The position numbers and the translations under genes are program-made. The notes beneath the pieces are model-generated. The model was not told the DNA's origin, made no database searches, and was given only the letters and a program-made list of their open reading frames with translations. Source: Chloroflexota bacterium (GTDB lineage: Bacteria > Chloroflexota > Limnocylindria > Limnocylindrales > CSP1-4). From it: DNA of 13,395 nt. The first letter of the stretch is position 1, and the number at the start of each line of letters is the position of its first letter. Below are positions 12,481 through 13,395 of the stretch, in pieces. The stretch covers positions 1 through 13,395 of the forward strand of contig JAKAMV010000175.1 of assembly GCA_021812735.1 (NCBI GenBank), written 5' to 3'.

Positions 12481-13395
12481 GTGCAGGATCGCCGACAGCC
12501 CCACCCCAGCAATGACCTCAACGAGCTCACCGGAGAGGAGTGGCTGTACTTCACCAAGTCGGTCTGGACCACCGCATACCCGAGCGAGCTGGGGCACGCG
12601 CGCCGCAAGGCGCACGGGGCGAACAAGCCGCCCCGCCTGATGGCCCGCCTGATCGAGTTCTTCACCAAGACCGGCGAGCTCGTGCTCGACCCGTTCGCGG
12701 GCGTGGGCGGGACGCTCCTCGGCGCGGCGATCGCGCGCGGTCCGCGCCGAGCGATCGGCATCGAGCTGGACCCCCGCTGGGCCGCGGTGTACGCGGACAC
12801 CGTCGCGGACCTCCAGGCCGAGCACGGCGGCGCAGGGCCACGCCTCGCGGACCTGGGCGTCAACGATCCGGGCGGCCGCCGCGGCTTCGATCCGTCGGGG
12901 TGCGAGCTCCGGCTTGGCGACGCCCGCGAGCGGCTGCGCGAGCTCCCGGGCGACTCGGTCGACTTGGTGGCCACCGATCCGCCCTACAACGTGCAGCTGC
13001 CGATGACGATGGCCGGCGGCCGGCTGGCCGAGGCACACGCGAACCGCCGGACCGGCTACGCGATGGTGTCGGACCTCGACGGCGACTTGGCCAACCTGCC
13101 CGGCTACCCGGCCTACCTCGACGCCATGGGCGAGGTGCTCACGGAGGTCCACCGCGTGCTGCGCCCCGGCCGGTATGCCGTGCTGATCGTGCGCGACGCC
13201 TATCAGAACGGCCGCTACCTGTTCACCGGCGCCGACCTCGCGGCACGGGCGGACGCAGTGGGGCTGGTTCCCAAGGGCGACATCGCGTGGTACCAGGCCG
13301 GGACCAGGCTGCGGCCGTACGGCTACCCGAGGTCGTTCGTGCCGAACATCGCCCATCAGCACATCGTGGTGCTGCGCAAGGCTCCGGCTCGCACG
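12481..13395 (+). CDS. DNA N6-adenine/N4-cytosine methyltransferase, motif order X-I-IV (3' end outside window)
   Basis: The frame from GTG at 12481 stays open for 305 codons to the window edge. A conserved N-terminal block ('NDLNELTGEEWLYFTKSVW') leads to 'HGANKPPRLMARLIEFFTKTGELVL', a motif X-like helix. The SAM-binding motif I follows (Asp70-Pro-Phe-Ala-Gly-Val-Gly-Gly), with Glu95 in 'IGIELD' as the ribose-binding acid. The catalytic motif IV is 'DPPYN' at 166-170. DPPY usually indicates amino-methylation of adenine, less often cytosine. The end of the window reads 'NIAHQHIVVLRK', which looks close to the C-terminus. Motif I before motif IV is the reverse of beta-class enzymes and like the gamma class. 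There is little room for a target-recognition domain. No restriction nuclease is adjacent, so it looks orphan, as far as this window shows. An in-frame stop at 12385-12387 bounds the start. Confidence 0.88.
   Translation, partial: MQDRRQPHPSNDLNELTGEEWLYFTKSVWTTAYPSELGHARRKAHGANKPPRLMARLIEFFTKTGELVLDPFAGVGGTLLGAAIARGPRRAIGIELDPRWAAVYADTVADLQAEHGGAGPRLADLGVNDPGGRRGFDPSGCELRLGDARERLRELPGDSVDLVATDPPYNVQLPMTMAGGRLAEAHANRRTGYAMVSDLDGDLANLPGYPAYLDAMGEVLTEVHRVLRPGRYAVLIVRDAYQNGRYLFTGADLAARADAVGLVPKGDIAWYQAGTRLRPYGYPRSFVPNIAHQHIVVLRKAPART

Noticed and set aside
8642..12640. A 1332-codon open frame on the plus strand
   Set aside because: It lies opposite the cupredoxin and LuxR-type regulator genes and crosses their intergenic regions. 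The translation is Gly/Arg/His-rich with no domain. It is an antisense shadow caused by high GC; the minus-strand genes have clear motifs.
9203..13395. Large ATPase regulator plus methyltransferase as a defence system
   Set aside because: They are divergent. The ATPase carries a LuxR DNA-binding domain rather than an effector, and no nuclease or toxin is visible. A defence role is not supported.
1..13395. tRNA, rRNA, CRISPR, insertion sequence or prophage
   Set aside because: No cloverleaf-like sequence, regularly spaced repeats, transposase, integrase or phage structural gene was recognised in either strand by eye.

Overview
The window is high-GC bacterial DNA (by eye around 70% or more G+C) with G/C-rich third codon positions. 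Long stop-free frames appear opposite the real genes. Several exported proteins carry Ala/Pro/Ser-rich linkers after the signal peptide or pilin helix, and there is a very large LuxR-type ATPase regulator. This mix fits high-GC Chloroflexota (Limnocylindria/Ellin6529-like) or an actinomycete-like lineage. No rRNA or other marker is present, so the assignment is only a suggestion. I see no tRNA, rRNA, CRISPR array, insertion sequence or integrase.

Layout. (1) 1-69 (+) is the last 22 codons of a gene whose sequence, with 27 further bases, recurs exactly at 5803-5898. (2) 135-1228 (-) holds a long-tailed Flp-type pilin and a secreted Ser/Pro-linker protein. (3) 1402-3473 (+) is an OmpR-type response regulator and its membrane histidine kinase, joined by an ATGA overlap. 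(4) 3562-4719 (-) is an HtrA-type serine protease with a PDZ domain, convergent with the kinase across a strong stem-loop. (5) 4720-5223 is a 504-bp non-coding stretch with several inverted repeats. (6) 5224-5871 (+) is a small P-loop NTPase whose 3' end is the second copy of the 96-bp repeat. (7) 5922-7688 (-) is a beta-lactamase-fold serine hydrolase with a long C-terminal extension. (8) 7837-9106 (-) is a cupredoxin lipoprotein followed 10 bp later by an AlaX-type alanyl-tRNA editing protein. (9) 9203-12415 (-) is a LuxR-family ATPase regulator of about 1070 residues whose Walker A lysine is replaced by valine. (10) 12481 to the window end (+) is a DNA methyltransferase with motif order X-I-IV, running off the edge.

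The two-component system next to an HtrA protease resembles known envelope-stress modules such as mprAB-pepD of mycobacteria. A tandem 8-bp direct repeat with an 11-bp period lies in front of the response regulator and is the kind of site OmpR/PhoB proteins bind. The four exported or lipidated proteins have visible Shine-Dalgarno sequences. Five cytosolic genes lack one and instead show a (T/C)ANNNT hexamer 6-7 bases before the start codon, a spacing typical of leaderless transcripts.

The items most worth checking are the exact 96-bp direct repeat bracketing 5.7 kb, the two P-loop proteins with altered Walker A motifs, the long-tailed pilin ending in a Cys/His cluster, and the methyltransferase motif order. 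I do not see a clearly new multi-gene system.
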